Shown: positions 8,369 through 17,376, counted from the first letter of the stretch. The stretch is 64,000 bases of DNA from Flavobacteriaceae bacterium (GCA_947463515.1 CANHRI010000004.1:1-64000); one strand, 5' to 3'. Notes: generated by a model from the letters alone, not told the origin. A program made the numbers and translations.

Positions 8369-11089
8369 ATGAGAGACGAAGAAGAGGATATCGTTCCCCA
8401 TGAAGACGGATCGCAAGACGATTCAAGTAACGATACACCGCAAGAGCAAACGGAAGAAGGTTTTGACGACGTAATTCGTCCCGCCTCGGGTAGTCATTTT
8501 TACGAAAACAACGAAAATCCTGAAGATACCATTACCAAAGTAACGGGTATGTACAAGGATTGGTTCTTGGATTATGCGTCGTATGTAATCCTAGAACGTG
8601 CGGTGCCTGCGATTGAGGATGGATTCAAACCCGTACAACGTCGTATTATGCACTCCATGAAAGAGTTGGACGACGGTCGCTACAACAAAGTGGCGAATAT
8701 CGTGGGACATACCATGCAGTACCACCCGCACGGCGATGCGAGTATCGGTGACGCCATCGTGCAAATTGGTCAAAAAGATTTGCTCATCGATATGCAAGGA
8801 AACTGGGGGAATATCCTCACCGGTGACGGGGCTGCGGCTTCCCGTTATATCGAAGCGCGCATCTCCAAATTGGGGCAGGATATTTTGTATTCTCCCAAAG
8901 TAACCAATTGGCAACTGAGTTATGACGGTCGGAAGAATGAACCGATACATTTACCAGTAAAATTCCCGTTATTGCTGGCGCAAGGGGCTGAAGGGATTGC
9001 CGTTGGATTGTCGACCAAAATTTTACCGCATAATTTCAACGAACTCATCGACGCCTCAATTAAGGTGTTGAAAGGAAAGTCGTTTACTATTTACCCCGAT
9101 TTCCCCACGGCGGGAATTGCAGATATGTCCAATTACAACGATGGGATGCGCGGTGGTCGTGTTCGCGTGCGGGCCAAAATCTCACAATTGGACAAACAAA
9201 CTTTAGTGATTACCCAAATTCCGTTTTCAACCAATACGTCCACTTTGATTGACAGTATTTTGAAAGCGAATGAAAAAGGGAAAATCAAAGTCAAAAAAAT
9301 TGAAGATAACACCGCAGCCGAAGTGGAGATTCTGATTCATCTTCCGCCCGGCGTGTCTCCCGATAAAACCATTGATGCCTTGTATGCGTTCACTGCGTGT
9401 GAAACGTCTATTGCGCCATTGGGCTGTGTAATTGTGGATAACAATCCGATATTTATGGGCGTTTCGGAAATGTTGCGCATTTCGACCGAACGCACCAAGA
9501 ACTTGCTCAAACGCGAGTTGGAGATCCAGTTAGACGAACTCGAAAACAAGTGGCATTTGTCCACCTTAGAGAAGATTTTCATTCGCGAAGAAATGTACAT
9601 TGATTTCAAATTGTACTCCGATCGCGAAAACTTATACCAGTACTTATACCAACGTTTTGAGCCGTTTAAAAAGGATTTCGTACGCGATATCCACGACGAC
9701 GACTTGCAGAAGTTGACGCAGATTCCGATGATTCGAATTACGCGATTTGACTCGGATAAAGCGGATGATGCCATTGCCAAATTGGAGGCCGAAATGGAAC
9801 AAGTGAAACACGACTTGGATCATTTGACCGACTATGCGATTGCGTTTTTCCAAAACATCAAAGACAAATACGGCAAAGGTCGGGAACGTCAAACAGAAAT
9901 TCGCAATTTCGATACCATAGAAGCGACCAAAGTGGTGTTGCGCAATACCAAATTGTACGTCAACCGCGAAGAAGGTTTTATTGGAACGAGTTTGAAACGC
10001 GATGAATATGTGGCCGATTGCTCAGATATCGATGACGTAATTGTCTTTTTGCGCGATGGGAAAATGATGATTTCTAAAGTAGACGATAAAAAGTTCATCG
10101 GGAAAGACATCATCCATGTGGCGGTTTTTGACAAAAACGACAAGCGTACCATTTACAATATGATTTACCGCGATGGGAAGAACGGCGCATCGTTCATCAA
10201 GCGTTTCAACGTAAGCGGCGTTACCCGCGATAAGTTTTATGACCTTACCCAAGAAAAAGCGGGTAGTATGGTTTTGTATTTCTCGGCGAATCCCAATGGA
10301 GAAGCAGAAACCGTGACTATTTTGTTACGCCAAGTGGGTAGTGTGAAAAAACTGAAATGGGATGTCGACTTTGCCGAAATCATGATTAAGGGTCGGGCCT
10401 CCCGCGGAAATACCGTGAGCAAATACCCTATTAAGAAAATTGAATTAAAGGAGAAAGGGATTTCGACACTCCGTCCGCGTAAAGTTTGGTTTGACGATAC
10501 GGTACAGCGTTTGAATGTGGATGGTCGGGGCGAACTCTTGGGCGAATTCAAACCCAACGATCGTTTGTTGATCATCAACCAAAGTGGGAAACTGAAAACG
10601 ATTATTCCCGAGTTGACGACCCATTTTGACGAAGACATGATCGTATTGGAAAAATGGAATCCGAAGAAACCGATATCTTGTATTTATTACGATGGCGAAA
10701 AAGAACGCTATTTTGTCAAGCGTTTCTTGGTGGAGAATGAAAACAAAGAGGAAATCTTTATTTCAGAACACGAAAAATCACAATTGGAGATTGTCTCTAC
10801 CGATTGGCGTCCTGTGGCTGAGGTGATTTATGCCAAAGTGAAAGGCGTGCAAAAGGAAAATCAGGTGGTCGATTTGGAGCAATTCATTGCCGTAAAAGGA
10901 ATCAAAGCACTCGGTAACCAATTGACGGCTGATAAACTGAAACAAGTAAATTTATTAGATCCGTTGCCGTATGAAGAACCCGAAGAAGAACCGGAAGTAA
11001 TGGCAGCAACGGAAGGCGAAGAAGGTGAAAACCCCGATATTCCCACCGAATTGGATGACGACGGTCAAATTACGTTGGCCTTAGAATAA
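8369..11089 (+). CDS. parC: DNA topoisomerase IV subunit A (DNA gyrase/topo IV A family)
   Basis: 906-residue breakage-reunion subunit partnering ParE. It has an acidic, low-complexity N-terminal extension (about 1-50). The winged-helix/tower core follows with GFKPVQRRIMHSM and GDASIGDAIV. The catalytic tyrosine motif reads GAAASRYIEARIS instead of the common AAAMRYTE; the tyrosine is kept. A coiled-coil tower lies near residues 370-500 and a beta-pinwheel-like C-terminal region at about 530-850, ending in a second acidic tail (EEPEEEPEV and beyond). Assignment as ParC rather than GyrA rests on adjacency to parE. Confidence 0.93.
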   Translation: MRDEEEDIVPHEDGSQDDSSNDTPQEQTEEGFDDVIRPASGSHFYENNENPEDTITKVTGMYKDWFLDYASYVILERAVPAIEDGFKPVQRRIMHSMKELDDGRYNKVANIVGHTMQYHPHGDASIGDAIVQIGQKDLLIDMQGNWGNILTGDGAAASRYIEARISKLGQDILYSPKVTNWQLSYDGRKNEPIHLPVKFPLLLAQGAEGIAVGLSTKILPHNFNELIDASIKVLKGKSFTIYPDFPTAGIADMSNYNDGMRGGRVRVRAKISQLDKQTLVITQIPFSTNTSTLIDSILKANEKGKIKVKKIEDNTAAEVEILIHLPPGVSPDKTIDALYAFTACETSIAPLGCVIVDNNPIFMGVSEMLRISTERTKNLLKRELEIQLDELENKWHLSTLEKIFIREEMYIDFKLYSDRENLYQYLYQRFEPFKKDFVRDIHDDDLQKLTQIPMIRITRFDSDKADDAIAKLEAEMEQVKHDLDHLTDYAIAFFQNIKDKYGKGRERQTEIRNFDTIEATKVVLRNTKLYVNREEGFIGTSLKRDEYVADCSDIDDVIVFLRDGKMMISKVDDKKFIGKDIIHVAVFDKNDKRTIYNMIYRDGKNGASFIKRFNVSGVTRDKFYDLTQEKAGSMVLYFSANPNGEAETVTILLRQVGSVKKLKWDVDFAEIMIKGRASRGNTVSKYPIKKIELKEKGISTLRPRKVWFDDTVQRLNVDGRGELLGEFKPNDRLLIINQSGKLKTIIPELTTHFDEDMIVLEKWNPKKPISCIYYDGEKERYFVKRFLVENENKEEIFISEHEKSQLEIVSTDWRPVAEVIYAKVKGVQKENQVVDLEQFIAVKGIKALGNQLTADKLKQVNLLDPLPYEEPEEEPEVMAATEGEEGENPDIPTELDDDGQITLALE

Positions 11090-11093
11090 GAAT

Positions 11094-11124
11094 AAAAACC
11101 TGTTCAGTTGAGCAGGTTTTTTTA
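11094..11124 (+). terminator. Intrinsic terminator after parC
   Basis: Stem AAACCTGTTC / GAGCAGGTTT with one T-G wobble, followed by a T-run. Confidence 0.85.
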
Positions 11125-11154
11125 TTATAAGCGTTCGTGAACCTTGCACTTCCC

Positions 11155-11240
11155 CCGCGTTAGGGATGGGAGCAAGGTACCCTGCCGGAGCCGTGAGGCA
11201 GGCCGGTACCGCGGACAGCCCGGCGGGAACCGCAACGCCC
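11155..11240 (+). ncRNA. GC-rich structured intergenic element 1 (Flavo-1-like candidate)
   Basis: A GC-rich block in an AT-rich genome. A closing helix can form between GCGTT (11157-11161) and AACGC (11234-11238). Inside is a long hairpin, GGTAC-CCTGCC (11176-11186) against GGCAGG (11197-11202) and GTACC (11206-11210). The 5' segment TTAGGGATGGGAGC and the 3' segment GCGGACAGCCCGG are shared in modified form with elements at 25.9 and 35.7 kb. It resembles my memory of the Rfam Flavo-1 motif, but that could not be tested. Strand is inferred from this resemblance. A short open frame crossing it looks non-coding. Confidence 0.5.
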
Positions 11241-11266
11241 AAAAAAAAGCACCCCGAAAGGTGCTT
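11241..11266 (-). terminator. Intrinsic terminator of terC
   Basis: AAGCACC (11248-11254) pairs with GGTGCTT (11260-11266). On the minus strand it is followed by a U-tract (A-run at 11241-11249). Confidence 0.8.
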
Positions 11267-11272
11267 TACTTT

Positions 11273-12127
11273 TTAATTGGTGATATCGGTATCTTTCAGT
11301 TTTTCGTCGTGGATGGTATTGTTGCGTAATTGCACGGGTTTCTTGCTCGATTTTTTCATTTTCATGTTTAAAAATTCAACGAATAGCGAGAAGAAAATCG
11401 CGAAATACAAATATCCTTTGGGGATGCTGTGGACTTCGTTGTGGCCAAAGAAGGTGAAATGCGCAAGGTGTGACCCTTCGGCGAGCAACATGACACCGAT
11501 CAAGATGAGGAACGACAACCCGAGAATTTGAATCGTAGGATGCTCGTTGACGAACTTCGATACGGGTCCGGCGAAAATCATCATAATAATAATCGAAATC
11601 ACTACCGAGAGAATCATGATAAGGATTGCGGCTTCACCAAACCCTTTCGGTGCGGGATCACTACTTACCAAACCGACGGCTGTCAGGATACTGTCAAACG
11701 AGAATACAATGTTTAAAAGGGCAATTTGAAGGATCGCACCCGACAAGGAGGTTGAGGCCTTGCCGCTTTCGCTATCCTCTTCGCCTTCGAGTTTGTGGTG
11801 AATTTCGGTCACCGATTTGTACAATAAAAAGAGTCCCCCTGCAAAAATGATCAAACTTTGTCCGGTTACCTGACCCGAGAGGAAGCCCCAGTCGAAATCT
11901 AAGATACTGGCTTTCAAACTCATGACCCAAGTGATGCCGAAAAGGAGTATGATACGAAAGGCCATCGCCAAAATTAATCCGATACGGCGTGCTTTGGGTT
12001 GGTCTTCGGACTTGAGTTTTCCGGAAACAATCGATAAAAAGACAATGTTGTCAATCCCGAGAATAATCTCCAAAAAAGTAAGCGTCAATAACGCAATCAG
12101 CGCATTGGACGAAAATAAAATTTCCAT
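11273..12127 (-). CDS. TerC family integral membrane protein
   Basis: 284-residue polytopic inner-membrane protein of the TerC/Alx family. The N-terminal hallmark LTFLEIILGIDNIVFLS contains the conserved E and D residues of the proposed metal or ion path. A second conserved segment is LLNIVFSFDSILTAVGL. About seven to eight hydrophobic helices are visible, with a loop rich in acidic residues near residue 115 (LEGEEDSESG). Members have been linked to tellurite resistance and Mn2+ efflux; substrate is not determinable here. The gene ends at its own terminator. Confidence 0.9.
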   Translation of the reverse strand: MEILFSSNALIALLTLTFLEIILGIDNIVFLSIVSGKLKSEDQPKARRIGLILAMAFRIILLFGITWVMSLKASILDFDWGFLSGQVTGQSLIIFAGGLFLLYKSVTEIHHKLEGEEDSESGKASTSLSGAILQIALLNIVFSFDSILTAVGLVSSDPAPKGFGEAAILIMILSVVISIIIMMIFAGPVSKFVNEHPTIQILGLSFLILIGVMLLAEGSHLAHFTFFGHNEVHSIPKGYLYFAIFFSLFVEFLNMKMKKSSKKPVQLRNNTIHDEKLKDTDITN

Positions 12128-12166
12128 ATGAGGTTAGGTTTAGGTTTTCAGTCGGTTGTACGGAAA

Positions 12167-12544
12167 TCAATCGCGTTTTGTTACGGTTCCGAGTTGTTTA
12201 TTGACATCACCGACGAAAGAATATTCCATAATGTATTGATTGTCTTTGGTTTCGACAATTTTCATGCTGATGGCTTTTTTCTCTTCGCGGTTACGTGGAT
12301 TTTTTTTCTGAATAATGAGTTCGCAATCGTTGACCCAGCGCACATTGGCGGTGTCGGTGCGCCCTTGATAGGTTTCGATTTGCTCGTCGGCAGTGCGCAC
12401 AAAGCGGGTGGTGTCTTGCTTCCCGTTGATGGTTTGTACAAACTCGAAGGTACCGGTTTTAAAATCAGTACAATTGCATTCCGGCATTTTTTGACAGGCC
12501 GAAACGGTGAGAAGAAGTAAAAAGAGGCTAGTTATTTTTTTCAT
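12167..12544 (-). CDS. Small lipoprotein of unknown function
   Basis: 125 residues. The N-terminus MKKITSLFLLLLTVSACQK is a lipoprotein signal with a lipobox ending at Cys17. The remainder is a small beta-rich domain (FKTGTFEFVQTINGKQDTTR, WVNDCELIIQKKNPR) resembling small outer-membrane-anchored lipocalin-like or DUF domains, but I do not recognise a family. It is transcribed in the same direction as terC, with about 40 bp between. Confidence 0.7.
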   Translation of the reverse strand: MKKITSLFLLLLTVSACQKMPECNCTDFKTGTFEFVQTINGKQDTTRFVRTADEQIETYQGRTDTANVRWVNDCELIIQKKNPRNREEKKAISMKIVETKDNQYIMEYSFVGDVNKQLGTVTKRD

Positions 12545-12557
12545 CTTATTTTTTTAG

Positions 12558-12577
12558 AGCCTGCCTACTGGCAGGCT
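12558..12577. repeat. Perfect hairpin AGCCTGCC-tact-GGCAGGCT
   Basis: 8-bp perfect inverted repeat 13 bases upstream of the lipoprotein start. On the minus strand it would fold in the leader. The spacer 12545-12672 also holds two GGCTAGGGG words (12585-12593 and 12629-12637). No gene was seen there. Confidence 0.55.
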
Positions 12578-12672
12578 GATCTGGGCTAGGGGTTAACGGT
12601 TTATTTCGCGATCCGTGAAAGAATGAGGCTAGGGGCATTCCCCGATGCGTTACCGCGTTCAACACGATAAGG

Positions 12673-12900
12673 TTAGGGATTGCCATCGAAAAGCGCTTTC
12701 ATCATGGTTTGTAATCCTTTAAACGCCAGCACGACCGAAGTGATGCATATTCCACACCCTATGGCTAATACCAAATAATGCCAATTCGTGTGTTTGTTCA
12801 TAAAGGCATTGTACATCACACTCGGACCGATGAACATGAGTGGCAATGCCCCGAAGAGGAATTTAATGCCTTTGGCTAAGAGCGTTTTGTTGGTACTCAT
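12673..12900 (-). CDS. DUF6095 family protein
   Basis: 75-residue membrane protein with two hydrophobic helices (LFGALPLMFIGPSVMY and WHYLVLAIGCGICITSVVLA). The sequence, including NKHTNWHYLV, matches the DUF6095 family that I know from flavobacteria, where it commonly sits beside murQ as here. Function is unknown. Confidence 0.8.
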   Translation of the reverse strand: MSTNKTLLAKGIKFLFGALPLMFIGPSVMYNAFMNKHTNWHYLVLAIGCGICITSVVLAFKGLQTMMKALFDGNP

Positions 12901-12907
12901 TTTTTAA

Positions 12908-12942
12908 AGTTATGAATTATGAGTTATGAATTATGAGTTATG
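12908..12942. repeat. 7-bp tandem repeat ARTTATG x5
   Basis: Five exact heptamers alternating AGTTATG and AATTATG, in the spacer between DUF6095 and murQ. Confidence 0.85.
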
Positions 12943-12953
12943 GAACCCAACAT

Positions 12954-13766
12954 TTATAATTTAAAATTTTCAACAGCTTTTCGCACGCTGCCGTGGGTTA
13001 AGAGCAAGTGGTTGGCGGTTTCATAATCGACGCCAATTTCGTCCATGATCATGCGGGTGCCGCGGTCAACGAGTTTGGCGTTGCTCAATTGCATATCGAC
13101 CATTTTGTTGCCCTTGACACGCCCGAGCTGAATCATGGTGGCGGTGGAGAGCATGTTGAGGACTAATTTTTGGGCAGTTCCGGCTTTCATGCGACTGCTT
13201 CCGGTGACAAATTCGGGTCCGACCACCACTTCCACTGGGAATTGCGCTACCAAGGCCAGCGGACTTCCAGCATTGCAGGTGATGCTTCCCGTGACAATAC
13301 TATTTTTGTGGCAGGCTTCCAAGCCCGAAATCACATAGGGTGTAGTGCCCGAAGCTGCGATACCCACCACGACATCTCCCGCTGCAATTCCCGCTGCTTT
13401 CAAATCGAGCCAGGCTTGCGTTGTACTGTCCTCGGCGTTTTCTACGGCGCGCCGAATGGCTTGATCGCCACCCGCAATAATACCGTTGACCAATTCGTGT
13501 GGTACTCCAAAAGTGGGTGGGCATTCAGACGCATCAACAATACCTAAACGGCCTGATGTTCCCGCACCAATATAAAATAAACGTCCGCCTTCATTTAAGG
13601 CTTTGACCGTAGCGTTAACGAGCGCTTCGATTTGTGGCAAGGCTTTTTCAACAGCCAAGGGAACCGTTTTGTCTTCGTTGTTGATGTGGGTTAGTAATTC
13701 ATGAACCGACATCTGTTCCAAATGCTCATATCTTGAGGGCTGTTCGGTGGTTTTTGTAAAAGTCAT
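12954..13766 (-). CDS. murQ: N-acetylmuramic acid 6-phosphate etherase
   Basis: Cytoplasmic SIS-domain lyase of peptidoglycan recycling that cleaves the lactyl ether of MurNAc-6-P to GlcNAc-6-P plus lactate. Family motifs are FYIGAGTSGRLGIVDASECPP (about 63-83, with the catalytic glutamate in ASECPP), GIAASGTTPYVISGL (about 135) and TGSSRMKAGTAQKLVLNML (about 190). The length of 270 is usual. Only 2 bp separate it from the upstream PH-domain gene, so they are probably co-transcribed. Confidence 0.96.
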   Translation of the reverse strand: MTFTKTTEQPSRYEHLEQMSVHELLTHINNEDKTVPLAVEKALPQIEALVNATVKALNEGGRLFYIGAGTSGRLGIVDASECPPTFGVPHELVNGIIAGGDQAIRRAVENAEDSTTQAWLDLKAAGIAAGDVVVGIAASGTTPYVISGLEACHKNSIVTGSITCNAGSPLALVAQFPVEVVVGPEFVTGSSRMKAGTAQKLVLNMLSTATMIQLGRVKGNKMVDMQLSNAKLVDRGTRMIMDEIGVDYETANHLLLTHGSVRKAVENFKL

Positions 13767-13768
13767 AA

Positions 13769-14149
13769 CTATTTACAGGTGTAATAGGTAATGATTTTTT
13801 GCACGTCGTATACATTCACCGATTTGTTGAATTGTTTAATGATACTCGCATTGGCTTCGCTAGACACCCAAATTTTCAATTCAGCATCCAAATCAAACGT
13901 ACCGGCACTTTCTACACTAAAACGGGTGATGCTTTTGTAAGGAATCGATTTGTATTCAATTTTACTTCCGGTAATTCCTTGTTTTTCAACAAGAAGGATG
14001 CGTTTGTTGGTAAATAAAAACGTGTCGCGGATGAGTTTGAAACCGATTTCAATCGTTTCTCCTTCGATCATTAATTTTCCGTATTCGTTTTGCAAGCTTT
14101 CCAGACTTACTTGTCCTGCGTTGCCCATTAAGGCTGAAAATAATCCCAT
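13769..14149 (-). CDS. PH domain-containing protein
   Basis: 126 residues from MGLFSALMG. An upstream in-frame ATG at 14194 would add 15 unlikely residues. The fold looks like a bacterial PH (bPH) domain: RDTFLFTNKRILLVEKQ and YKSIPYKSITRFSVESAG are typical. No signal or membrane segment is present, so it is probably cytoplasmic. It is operonic with murQ. Ligand is unknown. Confidence 0.8.
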   Translation of the reverse strand: MGLFSALMGNAGQVSLESLQNEYGKLMIEGETIEIGFKLIRDTFLFTNKRILLVEKQGITGSKIEYKSIPYKSITRFSVESAGTFDLDAELKIWVSSEANASIIKQFNKSVNVYDVQKIITYYTCK

Positions 14150-14234
14150 GGTTTTTGTATTTTTCGATGGAATAAAGGTACACATTCTAAGCAAAAACCC
14201 ACGATGACCTTTCGCTAAAGTTTTATCAAAAAAA

Positions 14235-14906
14235 TTACAATAGCGACGCCATGATTACCCCAAAAATGATGACGGTGATTTTGGCCACATTAAATTTGTG
14301 TCCTTCACTGCTTTCAAAAATGATGGTAGAAGAAATATGGAAGAGAATGCCAATTACAACCGCGGTGATTTCTTGATAATACAATCCAATATATGGTGCA
14401 GTGTGGGATAAATAAGTCCCAAGAGGGGTCATTAAGGCAAAAGCGACCATAAAGAGCAATAAAAGTTTTTTGGACATGCCTGCTTTGAGGAAAAACAAGG
14501 TCAATATCATCGCAATTGGGAAATGATGTACGGCAATACCAAAAGCCAAATGTTGGTGGTGTCTCACGGGGAATCCTTCCAACAAAGCGTGTAAACACAA
14601 ACTGATGAATAAAGACCAAGGCATGGTTTGAATTTTCTCGTGTCCATGCACATGACCGTGTTCGGCTCCTTTGGAAAAAAATTCGAGTATAATTTGAAAA
14701 ACAATTCCAACCATTATGAAAAAACCAACATGAGTATGGGGGTTCTTCGTGTAGACTTCAGGCAATAAATTGATGACCGTAAGCGAGAGCAAAAACGATC
14801 CACTAAAGGCCAAGAGTAGTTTTAAATTCTTTTTTCCCTGCGGTTGCCACCAAAGTGCCGCACCAAAACCAAGTAGCACAGAAAGTAAGGGAAGGATATA
14901 GTTCAT
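14235..14906 (-). CDS. ZIP family metal transporter
   Basis: 223-residue membrane protein of the ZIP (Zn/Fe uptake) family. A histidine-rich loop (EHGHVHGHEK) lies between transmembrane helices 3 and 4. The transport-site motifs are LHALLEG in helix 4 and IAVHHFPIA in helix 5. The length is slightly below the usual 240-260. It could import Zn2+ or related divalent cations; direction and metal are inferred from the family. Confidence 0.85.
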   Translation of the reverse strand: MNYILPLLSVLLGFGAALWWQPQGKKNLKLLLAFSGSFLLSLTVINLLPEVYTKNPHTHVGFFIMVGIVFQIILEFFSKGAEHGHVHGHEKIQTMPWSLFISLCLHALLEGFPVRHHQHLAFGIAVHHFPIAMILTLFFLKAGMSKKLLLLFMVAFALMTPLGTYLSHTAPYIGLYYQEITAVVIGILFHISSTIIFESSEGHKFNVAKITVIIFGVIMASLL

Positions 14907-14916
14907 GGGTGTTGGG

Positions 14917-14990
14917 TTTCAAGTTTCAAGTTTCAGGTTTATTTCGCTTCGCTTCATCAGTCGGCTAAAGCCTCGTGTCAGGTTTCAGGT
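14917..14990. repeat. 7-bp repeat TTTCARG and decayed repeat spacer
   Basis: Three head-to-tail heptamers (TTTCAAG, TTTCAAG, TTTCAGG) at 14917-14937. More TTTCAGG and AGTTTAA-like words follow to about 15010. Between them lies a segment with a GGCTAAAGCC hairpin. No gene is seen in 14907-15087. Confidence 0.65.
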
Positions 14991-15087
14991 TAGTTTAAGA
15001 GTTTAAAAGGTTTAAATAGTGTAATTGGGGTGTAATGGTTGATTGTTTCCACATTCTTTTCTCTTGCTTCTTTTTTGCTTCTTTCCA

Positions 15088-15843
15088 CTACTTAAATACC
15101 ATAATGAGTCGTTCACTTGTTTTTTTATAGTATTTCTTCAATTTATAGTCGCCAAAAATATCCAAAAGATAAATACCAGCTCTTTCCATCATGGATTGGA
15201 AGTCTTCTAACGAAAGCATGCGAACCTTTTCGAAGTAACAAAAATCTTGTCCTTGGTCTTCAAAACGAATTTCTTTTATAATATATTTCGAATCGGTGTA
15301 GCGTTTGATGTGAAACGTGATGCCATCGACTGTTTTGGTTTCTTCTGGCACCAAATCGTGCAACACGTAATCCACATTCATAAAATCAATCACTCCAAAA
15401 CCATACTCGCTTAAACTATTATGGATGGCCTGCAAAGTTTTAAAATTATCCTCATCCTCATCAAAATACCCAAAACTGGTAAACAAATTGAAAACGGCAT
15501 CAAATTGAGCAGGAAAAGGTTGACGCATGTCGTGAACTTCAAAACGCAAATTTTTATTCGCATTTTTGGACGCCTCTTGAATGCTATTAGGTGATAAATC
15601 AACGCCGGTGACATCATAACCCAACTGATTTAAATAAATAGAATGTCTCCCGCGACCACAGGCTAAGTCCAAAACTTTGGCTTTTTCAGGCAAGTTGAGG
15701 TACTGCGTCAAGTTATCCATGAATAATTGCGCTTCCCGATAATTACGTTCTTTATACAAAATATGGTAATAGGGGGTATCAAACCAAGAGGCATACCATT
15801 GTTCGGGGGATAGGGCCGTGGTTGAGGAGTTCAATTCAGACAT
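15088..15843 (-). CDS. Class I SAM-dependent methyltransferase
   Basis: 251 residues. The SAM-binding motif I is KVLDLACGRGRHSIYL near residue 60, followed by VTGVDLSPNSIQEA (motif II) and FDAVFNLFTSFGYF (motif IV region). The N-terminal WYASWFDTPYYHILY is a common signature of this flavobacterial methyltransferase group. The substrate is unknown. It is divergent from the THUMP methyltransferase gene. Confidence 0.88.
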   Translation of the reverse strand: MSELNSSTTALSPEQWYASWFDTPYYHILYKERNYREAQLFMDNLTQYLNLPEKAKVLDLACGRGRHSIYLNQLGYDVTGVDLSPNSIQEASKNANKNLRFEVHDMRQPFPAQFDAVFNLFTSFGYFDEDEDNFKTLQAIHNSLSEYGFGVIDFMNVDYVLHDLVPEETKTVDGITFHIKRYTDSKYIIKEIRFEDQGQDFCYFEKVRMLSLEDFQSMMERAGIYLLDIFGDYKLKKYYKKTSERLIMVFK

Positions 15844-15980
15844 TTATTCGCTTCAAATCAATTTCAACGTGCAAATTTAATGTATTTTTGCGCATTACTA
15901 TCCTTTATATTGGATTTTTGGTGGGAGGTTCCGAAGTAGTTTTCTTCATTTTTCACCTGCTGAACTGTTATTCCTTGTTT

Positions 15981-17138
15981 ATGGAAAATTTTCAAATGAT
16001 TGCCAAAACCCTCTTTGGGTTTGAAGAAATTTTAGCCAAAGAATTACGCGACCTCGGCGCCCAAGAGGTGCAAATGGGAACCCGAGCCGTTCGATTTGTC
16101 GGAGATAAAGGATTTATGTACAAAGCCAATTTGGCCTTGCGAACCGCGCTAAAGATTTTAAAACCCATTCATCAATTTCGGGCATTCAATGAAAACGCAT
16201 TATACCAAGGTATTCAAACGATAGATTGGAGCCAGTATTTGAATCCGCATCAAACTTTTGTGGTCGATGTAACCTTGCATTCGGAAAATTTTAAGCACTC
16301 TCAATTTGTAGCCTTAAAAACTAAAGATGCCATCGTTGATCAGTTTCGCGAAAACCACGGAATTCGTCCCAGTATCGATAAAGACCATCCCGATTTACGT
16401 ATCAATGTACATATTGATCGCGAACAAGTTTCGGTAGCTTTAGATACCTCAGGTGCCTCGCTGCACCATCGTGGGTATCGAAAAATCACCAATATTGCCC
16501 CGATTAACGAGGTTTTAGCCGCCGGCATGTTATTGTTGTCAGGTTGGAAAGGGCAATCGGACTTCATAGATCCCATGTGCGGGTCGGGCACCTTATTAAT
16601 CGAAGCCACGATGATTGCTTGTAATATTCCCGCCAATATCAATCGGAAAGAATTTGCCTTTGAAAAATGGGCCGATTGGGATAACGATTTGTTTGATACT
16701 ATCATCGATAGCTTGATGAAAAAAACGCGTGATTTTCCCTATACTATAAAAGGTTTCGATAAAGCCCCTAGCGCGGTTGCCAAGGCCCGTGAGAATATAC
16801 AAAATGCCAATTTGGACGACTATATTTTGGTTACGCAAGCCAATTTTTTTGAGACCGAAAAAGAAACGCAAGGACCGTTGCAACTCGTATTCAATCCGCC
16901 TTATGGGGAGCGTTTGGAAATCGATTTAGAGCGGTTTTATCGGGAATTGGGCGACACCTTAAAACAAAGTTATCCTGGTACTGAAGCTTGGTTTATAACA
17001 GCCAATTTAGAAGCCTTGAAGTTCGTGGGACTCAAACCTTCAAAGAAAATAAAATTATTTAACGGAAGTTTGGAATCCCGTTTGGTCAAATATGAATTGT
17101 ATGCGGGCAGTCGCAAAGCTAAATTTCAAAATCAATAA
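15981..17138 (+). CDS. THUMP domain class I methyltransferase (RlmL N-terminal type, 23S rRNA m2G)
   Basis: 385 residues from MENFQMIAKT at 15981; the open frame extends upstream to 15822 but those residues lack family features. A ferredoxin-like/THUMP RNA-binding domain occupies about 1-155. It is followed by an UPF0020-type Rossmann methyltransferase with DPMCGSGTLLIEA (motif I), FDKAPSAVAKARENI and the catalytic NPPYGERL. This corresponds to the N-terminal half of E. coli RlmL, which makes m2G2445 in 23S rRNA. The downstream small membrane protein begins immediately after the stop. Confidence 0.92.
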   Translation: MENFQMIAKTLFGFEEILAKELRDLGAQEVQMGTRAVRFVGDKGFMYKANLALRTALKILKPIHQFRAFNENALYQGIQTIDWSQYLNPHQTFVVDVTLHSENFKHSQFVALKTKDAIVDQFRENHGIRPSIDKDHPDLRINVHIDREQVSVALDTSGASLHHRGYRKITNIAPINEVLAAGMLLLSGWKGQSDFIDPMCGSGTLLIEATMIACNIPANINRKEFAFEKWADWDNDLFDTIIDSLMKKTRDFPYTIKGFDKAPSAVAKARENIQNANLDDYILVTQANFFETEKETQGPLQLVFNPPYGERLEIDLERFYRELGDTLKQSYPGTEAWFITANLEALKFVGLKPSKKIKLFNGSLESRLVKYELYAGSRKAKFQNQ

Positions 17139-17375
17139 ATGATGTCTAAAAAAACAAAAGCTTTACTCTATAATTTTGGTGTCTTTGCACTGTTGTTCAT
17201 TGGTGCGCGGTATTTGGTATCGACCTATTTTTGGTATCAGGGCATTTGGATTTCGGTTGCAGCCTTTGTCATTACCTTATTGTTGTCGCCCAAATTTCAA
17301 GCTATAAAAACGCCACAAGGTGAGCAAATTTTCATGAGTTGGTTGTTTTTAAAAGGGGTGAAGAAGGTAGGTTGA
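17139..17375 (+). CDS. Small membrane protein, unknown
   Basis: 78 residues (or 77 from the second ATG at 17142). Two hydrophobic helices are visible (NFGVFALLFIGARYLV and GIWISVAAFVITLLL), then a basic C-terminus. It directly abuts the rRNA methyltransferase stop and is surely co-transcribed. I know no named family. Confidence 0.7.
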   Translation: MMSKKTKALLYNFGVFALLFIGARYLVSTYFWYQGIWISVAAFVITLLLSPKFQAIKTPQGEQIFMSWLFLKGVKKVG

Positions 17376-17376
17376 T

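Noticed and set aside
8591-8950. 119-residue minus-strand frame in parC
   Set aside because: Antisense shadow of the conserved breakage-reunion core.
9337-9780. 147-residue minus-strand frame in parC
   Set aside because: Antisense shadow; Ser/Ile-rich composition typical of reverse reading of an AT-rich gene.
11155-11240. Insertion sequence remnant
   Set aside because: No transposase frame or target-site duplication; the folding pattern and recurring words fit a structured RNA or repeat family better.
11144-11329. 61-residue frame across structured element 1
   Set aside because: It follows the GC-rich repeat and crosses into the terC terminator; no coding signature.
15822-15980. N-terminal extension of the THUMP methyltransferase
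   Set aside because: The 53 residues are not family-like and overlap the divergent gene's start; the ATG at 15981 gives the usual N-terminus.
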